Origin: Musa acuminata AAA Group
Taxonomy: Eukaryota; Streptophyta; Magnoliopsida; Zingiberales; Musaceae
DNA length: 64,000 nt
NCBI RefSeq assembly: GCF_036884655.1
Contig: NC_088331.1
Span: forward strand, 13,111,001 to 13,175,000
Direction of reading: 5' to 3'
The translations under genes and the position numbers were made by a program. Under the pieces are notes generated by a model. The model worked only from the letters and a program-made list of their open reading frames with translations, made no database searches and was not told where the DNA came from. Shown here in pieces: positions 11,920 to 23,681 of this stretch (position 1 is its first letter; every line of letters starts with the position of its first letter).

Positions 11920-13734
11920 TTTCTGAAAATAAAGATATAGCAGAAATGAATAACATGCAGATTTTGCAAGAAATAAACTATCAAGATATGGACTTCTATC
12001 TTAATATGCTCCCACTATTTTACTAACGAGTCACGCGACACCCTCAACACATGAAATGGAAGTCTCCGATAGACTTCTAGTGGGGATTAGGATCCAATCA
12101 ACGTCTTAGTGTAACCTCGAGGGACTCGACCAATCACACTAAGCTTAAAAGGTAGGCAACTCTTGCCGATCACAACTCCTTGTGATTTTCGTCCTGTTTG
12201 GCCTCCGAATCACCATGGTCTCAAAGGACTCGACCAACTATGATGCTCGGTTAAGTCAACACCTTCGTTACAAGATGAGTCTGATTTGATGATATACCCT
12301 CGAGGGACTCGACCAAGCATACCATGTCCTCAGGTCACCGGTGACATCTCTATGTCATAAGCAAGACAGCGAATTGTGATATAGGTGAGTCTGAGGGACC
12401 CGACCAACTCAAACTACACCGGGAATCGGTTCCTACTTATAATGATGGAAGGCCACGTGGGTCAATCTAATTGCCTCACATTTACCGACTTAATATTATC
12501 GAGAGAGATGTCTCTATGATTTGGTCTCCTAATATGACATGTCACACATATAAATATTTAATATATATCTACATCGTATGTAAATATATATACATATATA
12601 GTATGTGTATAAGCAATCACACTAGATGATCATGGACCACAACCTAATGTGATTAGGCCCGAGCTAGTAGGCCTAATCACTCACATCAAGATCTATATGT
12701 GCAACGGTGTATCTCCATGCCCTGTGATCGTCCATATCGTCCTCGTCGGTTCCGTCGACATCTCGATGCATCTTCATGCATCACGATCGTCCGTCTCATG
12801 GGTCTCGCTATCGCATCCACGCTCCCGTTGTGCCTTCTTATGTGATTACAACTTAATTATAAGCACGTAAGCCCAACAATAAATGAGAAATATAATGGAG
12901 GCTCGCAGACCCTAATAATAATAATCACAAGTATACACATCACACGGTCCATAATCATCCGTCCACACATCAAACATCACATGTATAAATAATCATCATC
13001 ATATAGGACTACTAGATAATGATAAAAATAATAATCAACTAAACATTTTAATTAATTAGTATTTTATGAAATCAAGGACATAGAGAGAATTTCTGAATTC
13101 ATAGGGGTATTTTCGTTGGACAAAAGACAGAAACTGGACTTTCTCAAATTCACAAGGGCAAAATTATCTTTTTGCCAAAAAACCCTAAGCCCCTCTCCCT
13201 CTTCGTTGCTGCTGCTGCCGCCGCCGCCACCCTACCGGCGACAGGCTATGCTACGGAGGGCGGGGCGCTGCCCTCGCCTGTGGGCGGCACGCCCGCTAGC
13301 GGCGCTGCCCTTGTAGGTGGGCGCCCCCACGGGCGGTTCTACCTAGGGGCAGTGCCCGCAGGCGATGCTGCCATTGCAGGCACCGTCGCCTCCGCCTCCG
13401 TGGGCGGTTCTGCCCGCGGGACAACGCCCGTAGGTGGTGCTGTCCCCCCAGGCGGCCGCCCCTACGGGGGGGTTTCACTCGCGGGAGCAGCGGTGGCAGG
13501 CGCTGCTGCCTTACGACGCCTCACCCCGCGGGAGAAGCGACCGCAAGCGCCTCTGCCCGCGGGCTGCCAGCCCCGCCGGCCGCAAGCCTACTGCAAGTAG
13601 GCCGCCGGCCGGCTGCTGCAGACACAGCCCTTGTGCTGCCTGCTTGCGGCTGCGCTACACGCACATAGATCGAGGGCATCAACTGTTGCTGACCTTTCTC
13701 ACTTTTACGTCAACGATTTTGACGTCAAAAGGTT
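11920..13734 (-). mobile_element. Family B leader, left arm
   Basis: This is untranslated sequence upstream of gag (read leftward). It holds four copies of a TTGGTCGAGTCCCTCGAGG-like motif (near 12110-12410, two of them eroded), an AT-rich part (12540-13110), and then the GC-rich block 13170-13660. No LTR or primer-binding site follows; the arm ends at the central loop. Confidence 0.6.
13170..13660. repeat. GC-rich block with degenerate GGCGG/GCCCGC repeats, left arm
   Basis: It is strongly GC-rich compared with the AT-rich surroundings and built from degenerate units such as GTGGGCGGTTCTGCCCGCGG about 30-60 bases apart. The Ala/Gly/Pro-rich open frames on both strands follow this composition. 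The mirrored copy is at 14060-14540. Confidence 0.6.
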
Positions 13735-14003
13735 GAGGTGACTCTCCCAGAGCTCCTCAATATTTTGAGGGAGGTAGAGAGTACTATTAAGAAAGAGAAG
13801 CCAGTTCTCTACATTGGTGAGACCAGAAAGAAAAGGAAAGCAAAAAGGTCCCTTAAGATAGGAAAGGGCAAGGGTAGACCAGGTAAAGCAAAGGTTGCTA
13901 AGAAAGACCCAGCAAAGGACAAAGGCCAGTGCTTCCACTATGGTAAAGATGGGCACTGGAAGAGGAACTGCAAAGAGTATCTTGCAGAAAGGGCGAAGAA
14001 ACT
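13735..14003 (+). mobile_element. Loop of the palindrome: gag fragment with zinc knuckle
   Basis: This is an almost exact partial copy of right-arm gag 16332-16600, in the same orientation. It starts at GTGACTCTCCCAGAGCTCCT and runs through the basic segment to the knuckle [14 protein letters not shown] (second Cys changed to Tyr) and KEYLAER. On each side lie short inverted sequences (CTTTTACGTCAACG...TTGACGTCAAAAG at 13703-13732, mirrored from 14001). It has no start of its own and is a captured fragment, not a gene. Confidence 0.8.
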
Positions 14004-15798
14004 TTTGACATCAAAATCGTTGACGTAAAAGCAAGAAAGGGCAGCAATAGTTGATGCCCTCGATCTGTGTGCGTGCAGCGCAACCGCAAGCAGGCAGCAC
14101 AAGGGTTGTGTCTACAGCAGCCGGCCGGCGGCCTGCTTGCGGCCAGCGGGGCTGGCAGCCCGCTGGCAGAGGCTCTTGTGGTCGCTTCTCCTGCAGGGTG
14201 AGGCGCCGTAAGGCAGCGGCGCCTGCCACCGCTACTCCCGTGGGTGAAACCCCCCCCGTAGGGGCGGTCGCCCGGGGGGACAGCACCGCCTACGGGCGTT
14301 GCCCCGCGGGCAGAACCGCCCACAGAGGCGATGGCGCCCGCAGTGGCAGCACCGCCTGCGGGCACTACCCTTGGGCAGAACCGCCCGCGGGGGCGCCCAC
14401 CTACAGGGGCAGCGCCGCCAGCGGGCGTGCCGCCCATAGGCGAGGGCAGTGCCCCGCCCTCCACAACACAGCCTGCCGCCGGCAGGGTGGCGGCGGTGGC
14501 AGCAGCAGCAGCGAAGAGGGAGAGGGGCTTAGGGTTTTTTGGCAAAAATATAGTTTTGCCCCTGTGAATTTGAGAAAGTCCAGTTTCTGTCTTTTGTCCA
14601 ACGAAAATACCCCTATGAATTCAGAAATTCTCTCTATATCCTTGATTTCATAAAATACTAATTAATTAAAAGGTTTAGTTGATTATTATTTTTATCATTA
14701 TCTAGTAGTCCTATATGATGATGATTATTTATACATGTGATGTTTGATGTGTGGACGGATGATTATGGACCGTGTGATATATGTACTTGTAATTATTATT
14801 ATTGGGGTCTGCGAGCCTCCATTATATTTCTCATTTATTATCGGGCTTACGTGCTTATGATTAAGTTGTAATCACATGAGGAGGCACGACGGGAGCATGG
14901 ATGCGATAGCGAGACCCACGAGACGGACGATCGCGATGCATGAAGATGCATCGAGATGTTGACGGAACCGATGAGGACGATATGGACGATCACAGGGCAT
15001 GGAGATACACCGTTGCACACATAGATCTTGATGTGAGTGATTAGGCCTACTGGCTCGGGCCTAATCATATTAGGTTGTGGTCCATGATCATCTAGTGTGA
15101 TTGCTTATACACATACTAGATATGTATATATATTTGCATGCGATGTAGGTATATATTAAATATTTATATGTGTGACATGTCATATTAGGAGATCAAATCA
15201 TAGAAACATCTCTCTCGATAATATTAAGTCGGTAAATGTGAGGCAATTAGATTGACCCACGTGGCCTTCCATCATTATAAGTTGGAACTGATTCCTGGTG
15301 TAGGTTGAGTTGGTCGGGTCCCTCGAGACTCACCTATATCACAATTCACTATCTTGCTTACGACATAGAGATGTCACCGGTGACATGAGGACATGGTATG
15401 CTTGGTCGAGTCTCTCGAGGGTACATCATCAAATCAGACTCATCTTGTAACGAAGGTGTGGACTTAACCGAGCATCATAGTTGGTCGAGTCCCTCGAGAC
15501 CATGGTGATTCGGAGGCCAAACAGGACGGAAATCACAAGGAGTTGTGATCGGCAAGAGTTGCCTACCTTTTAAGCTTAGTGTGATTGGTCGAGTCCCTCG
15601 AGGTTACACTAAGACGCTGATTGGATCCTGATCCCCACTAGAAGTCTGCCGGAGACTTCCATTTCATGTGCTGAGGGTGTCGCGTGACTCGTTAGTAAAA
15701 TAGTGGGAGCATATTAAGATAGAAGTCCATATCTTGATAGTTTATTTCTAACAAAATCTGCATGTTATTCATTTCTGCTATATCTTTATTTTCAGAAA
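14004..15798 (+). mobile_element. Family B leader, right arm, including GC-rich block
   Basis: Mirror of the left leader: short inverted repeat, GC-rich block 14060-14540, AT-rich part, then hairpin-like motifs at 15311-15329, 15402-15420, 15481-15500 and 15585-15603 (core GGTCGAGTCCCTCGAGG). Gag begins at 15799. The expected 5' LTR and primer-binding site are absent. Confidence 0.65.
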
Positions 15799-16602
15799 AT
15801 GTCGCTTTCAAATCCCTTACATGGCATACTTGATGTCAACCAACTCACTGGTCCAAATTATATAGATTGGCTCCGTAACTTGAGAATTGTTCTCACAGTG
15901 GAGAAAATCGTGTACGCCCTTGATACAATGATGCCTACGCCCGAAGAATGGGCAAGCGAGGATGAGATCGCTCGCTACGTGAAGTACAGTGATGACTCCA
16001 CTCTTACTCAGTGCTATATGTTGGGCTCTGTGACTCCTGAGTTACAGAGACAACATGAAAAGATGGATGCCAGATACATTCTCCTACATGTCTGTAAATT
16101 GTTTGAGGAACAGGGAAGGACTCAGCGATATGAGATATCCAAGAGCCTCTTCCGCGCTAGGATGACTGAGGGGACACCGGTTCAGAACCATGTTCTATAG
16201 ATGATTGAGTGGATAGAGAAACTCACAGGTCTAGGAATGGTCCTAGAGGATAACTTGAGTGTGGACATTGTGCTTCAGTCCCTACCAGATTCCTTTTCAT
16301 AGTTCATAATGAATTTTAATATGAACAAGCTTGAGGTGACTCTCCCAGAGCTCCTCAATATGTTGAGGGAGGTAGAGAGTACTACTATTAAGAAAGAGAA
16401 GCCAGTTCTCTACACTGGTGAGACTAGAAAGAAAGGGAAAACAAAAAGGTCCCTTAAGAAGGGAAAGGGCAAGGGCAGACCAGGTAAAGCAAAAGTTGCT
16501 AAGAAAGACCCAGCAAAGGACAAAGGCCAGTGCTTCCACTGTGGCAAAGATGGGCATTGGAAGAGGAACTGCAAAGAGTACCTTGCAGAGAGGACGAAAT
16601 AG
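15799..16602 (+). pseudogene. Family B gag, right arm
   Basis: The frame starts MSLSNPLHGILDVNQL at 15799, stops at 16198-16200, and continues in the same frame with a second stop at 16300-16302. It then encodes a basic Lys/Gly-rich region and a good CCHC zinc knuckle, [14 protein letters not shown], near residues 240-255. Gag would form the particle shell and bind element RNA through the knuckle. The two in-frame stops make it non-functional. Confidence 0.88.
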
Positions 16603-19462
16603 AAGCTTGTAGAAGCTTCAGGTACATTCATGATCAATCTTCAATTGTCAAATTTTTGTGAAAGTGCATTGGTATTGGATACCAGTATTCCTTATCACAT
16701 CTACAATTTATTGTAAATTCTAACAAAGCCGAGGGGAGATTGGCGAGAGGAATATTGCATAAAGGTTTATTTATGCTAAACACTACTCCACATATCATGA
16801 ATGTAAATGTGTCCAAGAGGAAATGAGATGAGATGAACAGTGCATACCTATGGCATTGTAGGCTGGGTCACATCCATAAGGGAATGATTCAAAAGTTGCT
16901 AAATGATGGATATCTAGATCCATTCGATTATGTGTCATATACAACTTGCGAGCCTCGCCTTCGTGGAAAAGTGACCAACTCTCCATTTAGTGGAACTGGA
17001 GAGAGAGCCACTGAGTTGTTGGAACTCATACATAGTGATGTATGTGGACCCATGTCAACTCATATCATTGGTGGTTACTCCTACTTCATTACCTTTACTG
17101 ATGATTTCTCAAGGTATGGATATGTATACTTAATGAAGTACAAGTCCGAGGCCTTTGAGAAATTCAGAGAGTATAAGAATGATATGGAGAACTAGATTGG
17201 AAAGAGTATCAAAACTCTTCGATCAAATTGAGGAGGTGAGTACTTAAGTACAGAGTTTACTCAGTTCCTTAAGGATCATGTAATATTATCCCAATGGACA
17301 CCTCCTTATACACCTCAGCTCAATGGTGTCTCTGAAAGGAGAAATCGTACACTATTATACATGGTACGGTCCATGATGAGTTTTGTTGACCTACCTATCT
17401 CATTCTGGGGATATGCCCTAGAAACCGCAGCTTACCTTCTGAACAGAGTTCCAACTAAGTCGGTAGTGTCTACACCATATGAAATATGAAAAGGGAAGAA
17501 GCCTGATCTTAAGGTTGTTAAGATTTGGGGATGTCCTACCCACATTAAAAGACACAACCCCAATAAGTTAGAATCAAGGACAGAGCAATGCAAATTTGTG
17601 GGATACCCAAAGAAACTTTGTGGGTATTATTTCTATCATCTCGATGACTAAAAGGTCTTTGTAGCTATGAGAGCAGTGTTCCTTGAGAAGGAACACATTC
17701 TTGGCGGAGATAGTGGGAGAATGATAGAGTTGAGAGAGGTTGGAGAACCAAGCTTAAGAACCACTCTACAGCCCGAGTCTGTTCAGATACCTAATACACA
17801 AGTTTCAACTTTACGTAGGTCTGATAGAGTATCCCATCCTCCTGAGAGATATGTGGGACATATTAGAGGAGAGGATGTTGAGGATATTGATCCTCAGACC
17901 TACGAGGAGGCTATTATGAGTATAGATTCTGGGAAGTGGCAAGAAGCCATGAATTCTGAGATGGATTATATGTACTCCAACAAGGTTTGAAACCTAGTTG
18001 ATGCACCCGAAGGTATTGTACCCATCGATTGTAAGTGGATCTTTAAGAAAAAAATCGGAGTAGATGGAAAGGTAGAGACCTATAAAGTAAGGCTAGTGGC
18101 TAAGGGGTATCGTCAAAGGCAAGGTGTTAACTACGACGAAACCTTCTCACTCATAGCAATGCTAAAATCTATCAGAATTCTATTGCCTATTGCAGCACAC
18201 TATGATTATGAGATCTAGCAGATGGATGTGAAAACCGCATTCCTGAGAACCTCGAGGAGGAGGTGTATATGATGCAACCTGAGGGATTCGTATCGAAGAA
18301 CTGCCCAGATAAGGTGTGTAGTTTGCTTAGATCCATTTATGGACTAAAGCAAACTTCCCGAAGTTGGAACATAAGATTTGATGAGGCAATCATATCTTAT
18401 AACTTCGTTAAGAACGAAGATGAGCCTTGTGTGTACAAGAAGGTAAGTGGGAGCGCTATCACCTTTTTGATGTTATATGTGGATGCAATCCTAATCATTG
18501 GGAATGACATAGGAATGCTATCCATAGTAAAGGCTTGGTTATCTAAACACTTCTCCATGAAGGACTTAGAGGAAGCATCCTATATGTTGGGGATTAGAAT
18601 CTATAGAGATAGATCCAAGAGGATACTTCGCTTGTCCCAGTATAGGTACATAGAAACCATTGTCAAAAGGTTTGGCATGGAAAATTCCAAGAGAGGTCTT
18701 ATACTAATGAGATATGAGATATCGCTTTCTACGAATATGTCCCCAAAGACTCCAGAAGAAAGGGCGAACATGGATATGATATCTTATGCCTTAGCAATAG
18801 GGTCTATCATGTATGTCATGCTATGTACTAGGCCTAATATAGCGCATGCTCTGAATGTCACGAGCAGGTATCAGGCGGATCCAAGCTTAGAGCACTAGAA
18901 AGCAGTAAAGTGTATCCTTAAGTACTTGAGAAGGACTAAGGATCTTTTACTAGTATATGGAGGTAATAGCCTTAAGGTTGAAGGCTACACAGACTTAAGT
19001 TTTCAGTTTGATATCGATGATAGCAAGTCGAATTCAGGGTATGTGTGCACCTTGAATGGAGGAGCAATGTGCTGGAAGAGTTCCAAGCAAGATACTACTA
19101 CTGACTCAACCACAGAGGCGGAGTACATTACTGCATCAGATGCAGCAAAGGAGGGAGTCTGGGTGAAGAAGTTTATCATAGATTTGGGAGTCGTGCTGGG
19201 TAGCGAGGAGCTGATCTCCTTATATTATGACAACAACGGGGCGATTGCTTAAGCGAAGGAACCTGAGTCTCATCAGAAATCTAAGCATATTCTGAGGAGG
19301 TTCCACCTTATCAGAGAGATTGTAACCCGAGGAGATATAGCAGTGGAAAGAGTTCCATCCGAAGATAACATTGCAGATCCACTGACAAAGTCGTTGTCTC
19401 AGATTGTCTTTGAGCGTCACAGGGGTCTAATGGGGATCAGACACATAGGTGATTGGCTTTAG
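16603..19462 (+). pseudogene. Family B pol, right arm
   Basis: Order: protease trace (VLDTSIPYHIYN), pre-integrase LWHCRLGHIHKGMIQKLL at 16833, integrase (LELIHSDVCGPMS, PPYTPQLNGVSERRNRT), the linker with RSDRVSHPPERYVGHIRGE, RT (SIYGLKQTSRSWN, LYVDAILIIGND with the second catalytic Asp changed to Ala), and RNase H (KQDTTTDSTTEAEYITA, ERVPSEDNIADPLTK), ending GDWL-stop at 19462. This is the copia order, with integrase before RT. Several stops and a frameshift near 18250 break it. The polypurine tract follows at about 19461-19475. Confidence 0.9.
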
Positions 19463-19476
19463 GTCAAGTGGGAGAT

Positions 19477-20963
19477 TGCTAGTCATAGGTGCATAGCAAG
19501 CCAATCACGTGAGTGATGGCACGTGTGACTTGATACAGAATCTTTTTGCTTATTATATTTTGGCATATATCACTTTATAACTATTGCATATATGCATATA
19601 TATTGTGATGTCCTTGGATTTATGCAATGGGAATCAGATCGTGATGAGATCACGATAATGAGATCGATTCATCTTTAAACACAAATCCTAAATAATCCTG
19701 GTCATAGGTTACTCGAGACGGACATCGTGATAACCGGACAGACTGGTGTGCTGTATACCCGTCCATATGATGGATGTAGCTGGTCTCATAGCTGCTCGTA
19801 TAGGGACACTAGGGATACAGTACAGGTGCTCATTAGAGAATGAGTTCACTGATTGATCCGCTTACGGAATGCTGGATGGTTGATGATGTCTTATTGTCAG
19901 ACAACGATTTCGTAGTCCTAGTGGTGTATCTGGTCCTTAGACTTTAGACACCAAGGATGTCCTGTATGAGTGCTCCACTCTTTGATACCAGACTTATTGG
20001 CTATCCCAGATCTAGTACAACTGGTCATTGAGAGTGGTAGTCGACCTTACGAGGGGTATTGAGTGTCGATAGAGGATCATCCACTCTCGGCATCATAAGA
20101 GGAATATCCTATGTGTTCTTGCTCAGAGAAATCCCTAGTCATGGTCATTCGGGTTGAGAGAGAAAGGTTTCTCCGGGAGAATCCGATTAGAGCGAGACTC
20201 GAGTAGAAACCGTATGGGTCTGACAACACCATGCTTGATATACGGTCTCTGGGATATTAGATGGATGAGGGACTATAGGTACATAATAACTGAGGACAGA
20301 CAGGTCCAATGGATTGGATTCCCCTATATCGTTTGGGGACTACAGCGTAGTGGCCTAGTACGTCCGTAGTTGATGAGTCGAGTGAATTATTACAGAGATA
20401 ATAATTCACTAAGTTAGAAGGAGTTCTGACAGGTATGACTCACGGCCAGCTCGATATTGGGCCTAAATGATCACACACATATGGTAGGCATTGCGATGAG
20501 TAGAGGTTCGGATATGAGGTATCTGACGGAGCCCTTATCTTATTGGATGCAGATCCAATACCCACTAGGGGAGGATCTATTAGGGTTTGACAGGGGACCT
20601 CTATAAATAGGAGGGATTCATAGCCTCATAGGCTAGAGCCTTTGCTTGCCTCTCCTATTCTCCTTTCCCTCTCCACCTCAGAGTAGGCTTGGAGTTTTGA
20701 GGAGCGTCATTGCAGCCCTACTGTGTGGATCACCGCTAGAGAGGAGGACGCTTGACCTCCTTCACCCTCTCCTAAAGATCTGTAAGGAAATAGGGATATA
20801 CGATATCCTTAGGTAACACAATATACTCTATACGCAGTTTTTCAGTTTCGTGGATTTTGCGCACCAATCTTCGCACAACGACGAACATATCTTTGGGAAT
20901 CGGGGATTTTGTTTTCTTGTTCTTCCGCTGCGCATATAATGTCGCCCCCAAGATTTCCCAACA
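19477..20963 (+). mobile_element. Family B 3' LTR, right arm, 1487 bp
   Basis: It starts TGCTAGTCATAGG after GTCAAGTGGGAGAT and ends TTTCCCAACA. A TATA box, TATAAATA, lies at 20602-20609. It is shorter than the left LTR by a deletion in the TATTGGAT-rich part. The sequence after 20963 is unrelated. Confidence 0.82.
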
Positions 20964-21615
20964 TGAACCACCCCCCTCATCGCCTCTACCATCAGCGATG
21001 CTGCCCCTGGTCGCACCACCATCGCTGCCTCCCCTTGGGTCACAGTCGTAGTCGCTCGACCATCCCTCCTCGAGGTGATTGAAATAAGGCATCCACGACC
21101 GTCGTATCCACTGCAACCATTATTGTTTCCTCCCCTCTTCGCTGCCGACATCAATAGCAACCGTAGTAGCCTAGTCCTCAATAGCCGCAGCTACCACTGT
21201 TTCCTTAACTGGCCATGATCCCTCGGTGTCGCCAGCGCCTCCTTCCATGATGTGATAGAAATAGGGCAATGCTACCTCCTATCCACACTGTCACAACCGC
21301 CCGCGATCCCTCAACATCACTAGTGCCTCCTTTTGTGGTGCGACAGAGACAAGGCAACGCTGCCTTCCATCCACGTTGTTGTAGCCTAGTCCTCAACCAT
21401 CGTAGCCACCGCAATGGTGAGCCCTCGGTGGCATTGCCCCCCACCGCACCACCATCGCTACCTCCCAACCCTTAGTAGTCGTGATCTCTCCACGTAGCGA
21501 CCGCGGCTATATCTCTACATTCTCACAGTAACCCTTCACTCCCAGAGTGCTGTCATTGACTGCATCATAGTAGCAGCACTGAATATGGTAGTGTTAATGC
21601 CCTTTTTCTAACACC
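20964..21615. other. GC-rich stretch of unknown nature
   Basis: It is rich in CACC/CATCG/GCCTCC units, with open frames on both strands that read Gly/Ser/Arg-rich or Pro-rich sequence and share no domain that I recognise. It lies between the palindrome and the gypsy remnant. It may be part of the host sequence or of another degraded element. I see no gene in it. Confidence 0.4.
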
Positions 21616-23236
21616 AGAAATAGGATTTGAAATTATAAATTTGTAATCTTTCGCAATGGCTACCGATAACTCAATAAAAGTCTAAATCGAAGCATTAGAA
21701 ACCAGAATTGAGAACTGACTGCAAGAAACCCTTAATAATTTTAAAAAGAGTCGATTAGAGAGCTTCAACAAGTTTTAATAAGATGAAAGTTCAAGTCTTA
21801 CATTGAACGGATCTGAAGACACAAGAAGAAGGAACTAAGAATAGGACACAAGCTATCCACGCATGAATGTGAAAATTTTAAGATGGGAAGATGGAGATCC
21901 GATTAGTTGGATCTCTAGGGTAGAAATTTTTTTCATTTTCACAAAACCCCAAAAGAATCCAAGGTAGAAATAGCTTCAATCCAGCTAGAGGGAAATGCAA
22001 TCCAGTAGTATGATTAGTATGAAACTTACCACGGAGTACCCTCGTGGGAGCAATTTAAGAGAGGGCTTCTTGTTCAGTGTAGACCATATGAATACGAGAA
22101 TGTTGATGGACAGCTCACCAAAATTTGTCAGACTTGTACAATGTTAGAATATCAGAGTAGATTTAAATGATTGTTAAATCAAGCCAGAGATTGGTCTGAA
22201 CAACAACTGATGAGTACATTTATTGAAGGACTTAATTCATATATCTAGTGTAAAGTCAAAACTCACCAACCCCATACTATAACGGCTACAATCTCATTTG
22301 CATGTTTGCATGAGAAAAAAATTAGTAGGAAAAATCATCGAAACATAAGTGACAACAAACAGATGATCAGCAAGCCACCCGCCCCATCCATTCTTAATCG
22401 AAACCCTAACACCCGAAGACTAACCCGAGAAGAACTCAAGGAAAGATCAACGAAGGGTTTGTGCTGGCACTATGGAGTAGGGAGCTCAAATGTAAACAAG
22501 GGTAACTTCTTATGATTGAACCAATTGGGGAGGAATCAGAAGCTAATAATGTGGACTCCGATCATGAAGGTATAGATTTTGATGAAGATATTAGACTTAT
22601 CATACATACAGTGCTTGCATTAGTCGACTACTCTAACCTAAAGTTGGAGGAACTCTAGAATATCAACATGTTACAGTTTTGATTGATACTTGTAGCACTA
22701 ACAATTTTATGAAAATTTTATGGATAGTAAGGTTTTTGACTGATTGGCCTACCACATTGAAGGCTGTGAGAAATTTGAAGCAAAGGTCACTGATGGATGA
22801 ATTTTAATTTGTGATAGCAAATGTTCGAAATCAAAATTGACAGAACCAAGAGTTGTAGAATTTTTTTTACTATTATTGGAAGACTTCGAAGTGGTACTTG
22901 GAATTGAATGACTATCAATCTTGGGTAATATTTCTTGAAATTTTTATAAACTAATTATGAAGTTTTTTATTAATGGAAAGCAGGTGATTCTAAAAGAAAG
23001 ACGTGAAAGTAAGGTCATAATTGCCACTGGCCATCAGATGGAGAGGGTTCTCAAGAAGACTGCAATGACTACTATACCGAAAGGTTGACCTATTATTTAT
23101 ACTATAAAGAAGTGGAGATCGTATTTACTTAATCAATGGGTTATGATGCACCATAGATACCCTGTGACTAAAGTGCTGAAACAGAAGCTTCCCAAGTTTG
23201 ATGTTGCTGACAAAGTTGATTTGAAGGGGGAGGAAT
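21616..23236 (+). pseudogene. Ty3/gypsy gag-protease remnant without RT or integrase
   Basis: Frames from about 21860 read a Retrotrans_gag domain (RWEDGDPISWI, PSWEQFKRGLL, PYEYENVDGQLTK, FIEGLNSYI). The linker ending RRLTREELKERSTKGLCWH is the usual lead-in to the gypsy zinc knuckle. A pepsin-like protease trace follows, with LIDTCSTNNFM (active-site DTG changed to DTC) and a later EVVLGIEWLSILGN segment. Only about 300 bases then remain before the polypurine tract GAAGGGGGAGGA at 23224-23235. Reverse transcriptase, RNase H and integrase are missing. There are many stops. Confidence 0.78.
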
Positions 23237-23681
23237 TGTTAGGATCTCTTTATTTTCTAAGCTAAGCTTTTGAATAATATTTTATTAAGTTTGTTTAGTT
23301 CAATAAGAGTCAGATAGGGATTTATTTAATATTTACTTATTATTAAAAATCTAAGTCCCGGTGAACTCTAGATGAAACTCTATAAATAAGGATGTATCTA
23401 TTTCTTTTCATCAATCAATAAAATATTATTCAGTCTTTTGACAAACCCTAGAAGGCTGATCACCTAGAAGTGATCATCCATTTTCTCTCATTTCTTTTAT
23501 GATAAAACCCTAAGGTCTTATCAGATAGGTTCTTGTTGTCTGATATGTGTATAGTATAATTCTTTGTAAGAACGAGAGAAGTAACGTATGAAATGCGAGC
23601 ATTTTCTTTTCGATATATATGGATTTGGATATTTTTCACCCACATATCAATATTTTTTAACCCTCAAGTAAAAATCTAACA
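23237..23681 (+). mobile_element. 3' LTR of the Ty3/gypsy remnant, 445 bp
   Basis: It starts TGTTAGGATCTC directly after a polypurine tract and ends AAATCTAACA. TATAAATA lies near 23382. I find no matching 5' LTR upstream of the gag, so the element is truncated at its 5' end. Confidence 0.7.

Larger units (their letters stand above)
6627..20963. repeat. 14.3-kb palindrome of two head-to-head family B copia elements
   Basis: The left arm (6627-13734) is the reverse complement of the right arm (14004-20963) in the same order throughout: LTR, RNase H, RT, integrase, gag, leader, GC-rich block, then a short inverted repeat at the centre. Gag proteins of the arms differ at about 8 of 128 positions by eye, so the arms have diverged by several percent. 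Both outer ends are LTR termini (TGTTAGG at 6627, CCCAACA ending at 20963). The flanking 5-mers ACTAT and TGAAC do not match, so no target duplication supports insertion as one unit. Confidence 0.85.

Noticed and set aside
13172..13600. Ala/Gly-rich 142-residue open frame and its mirror at 13898-14545
   Set aside because: They follow GC-rich repeat sequence, occur on both strands of both arms and have no domain; composition explains them.
6622..20968. Target-site duplication for the palindrome as one insertion
   Set aside because: The flanking 5-mers ACTAT and TGAAC do not match, and the left flank is itself a scrap of LTR-B.
20772..21475. Gly/Arg/Ser-rich open frames on both strands after the palindrome
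   Set aside because: One frame crosses the LTR-B end, and the rest are low-complexity with no conserved motif.
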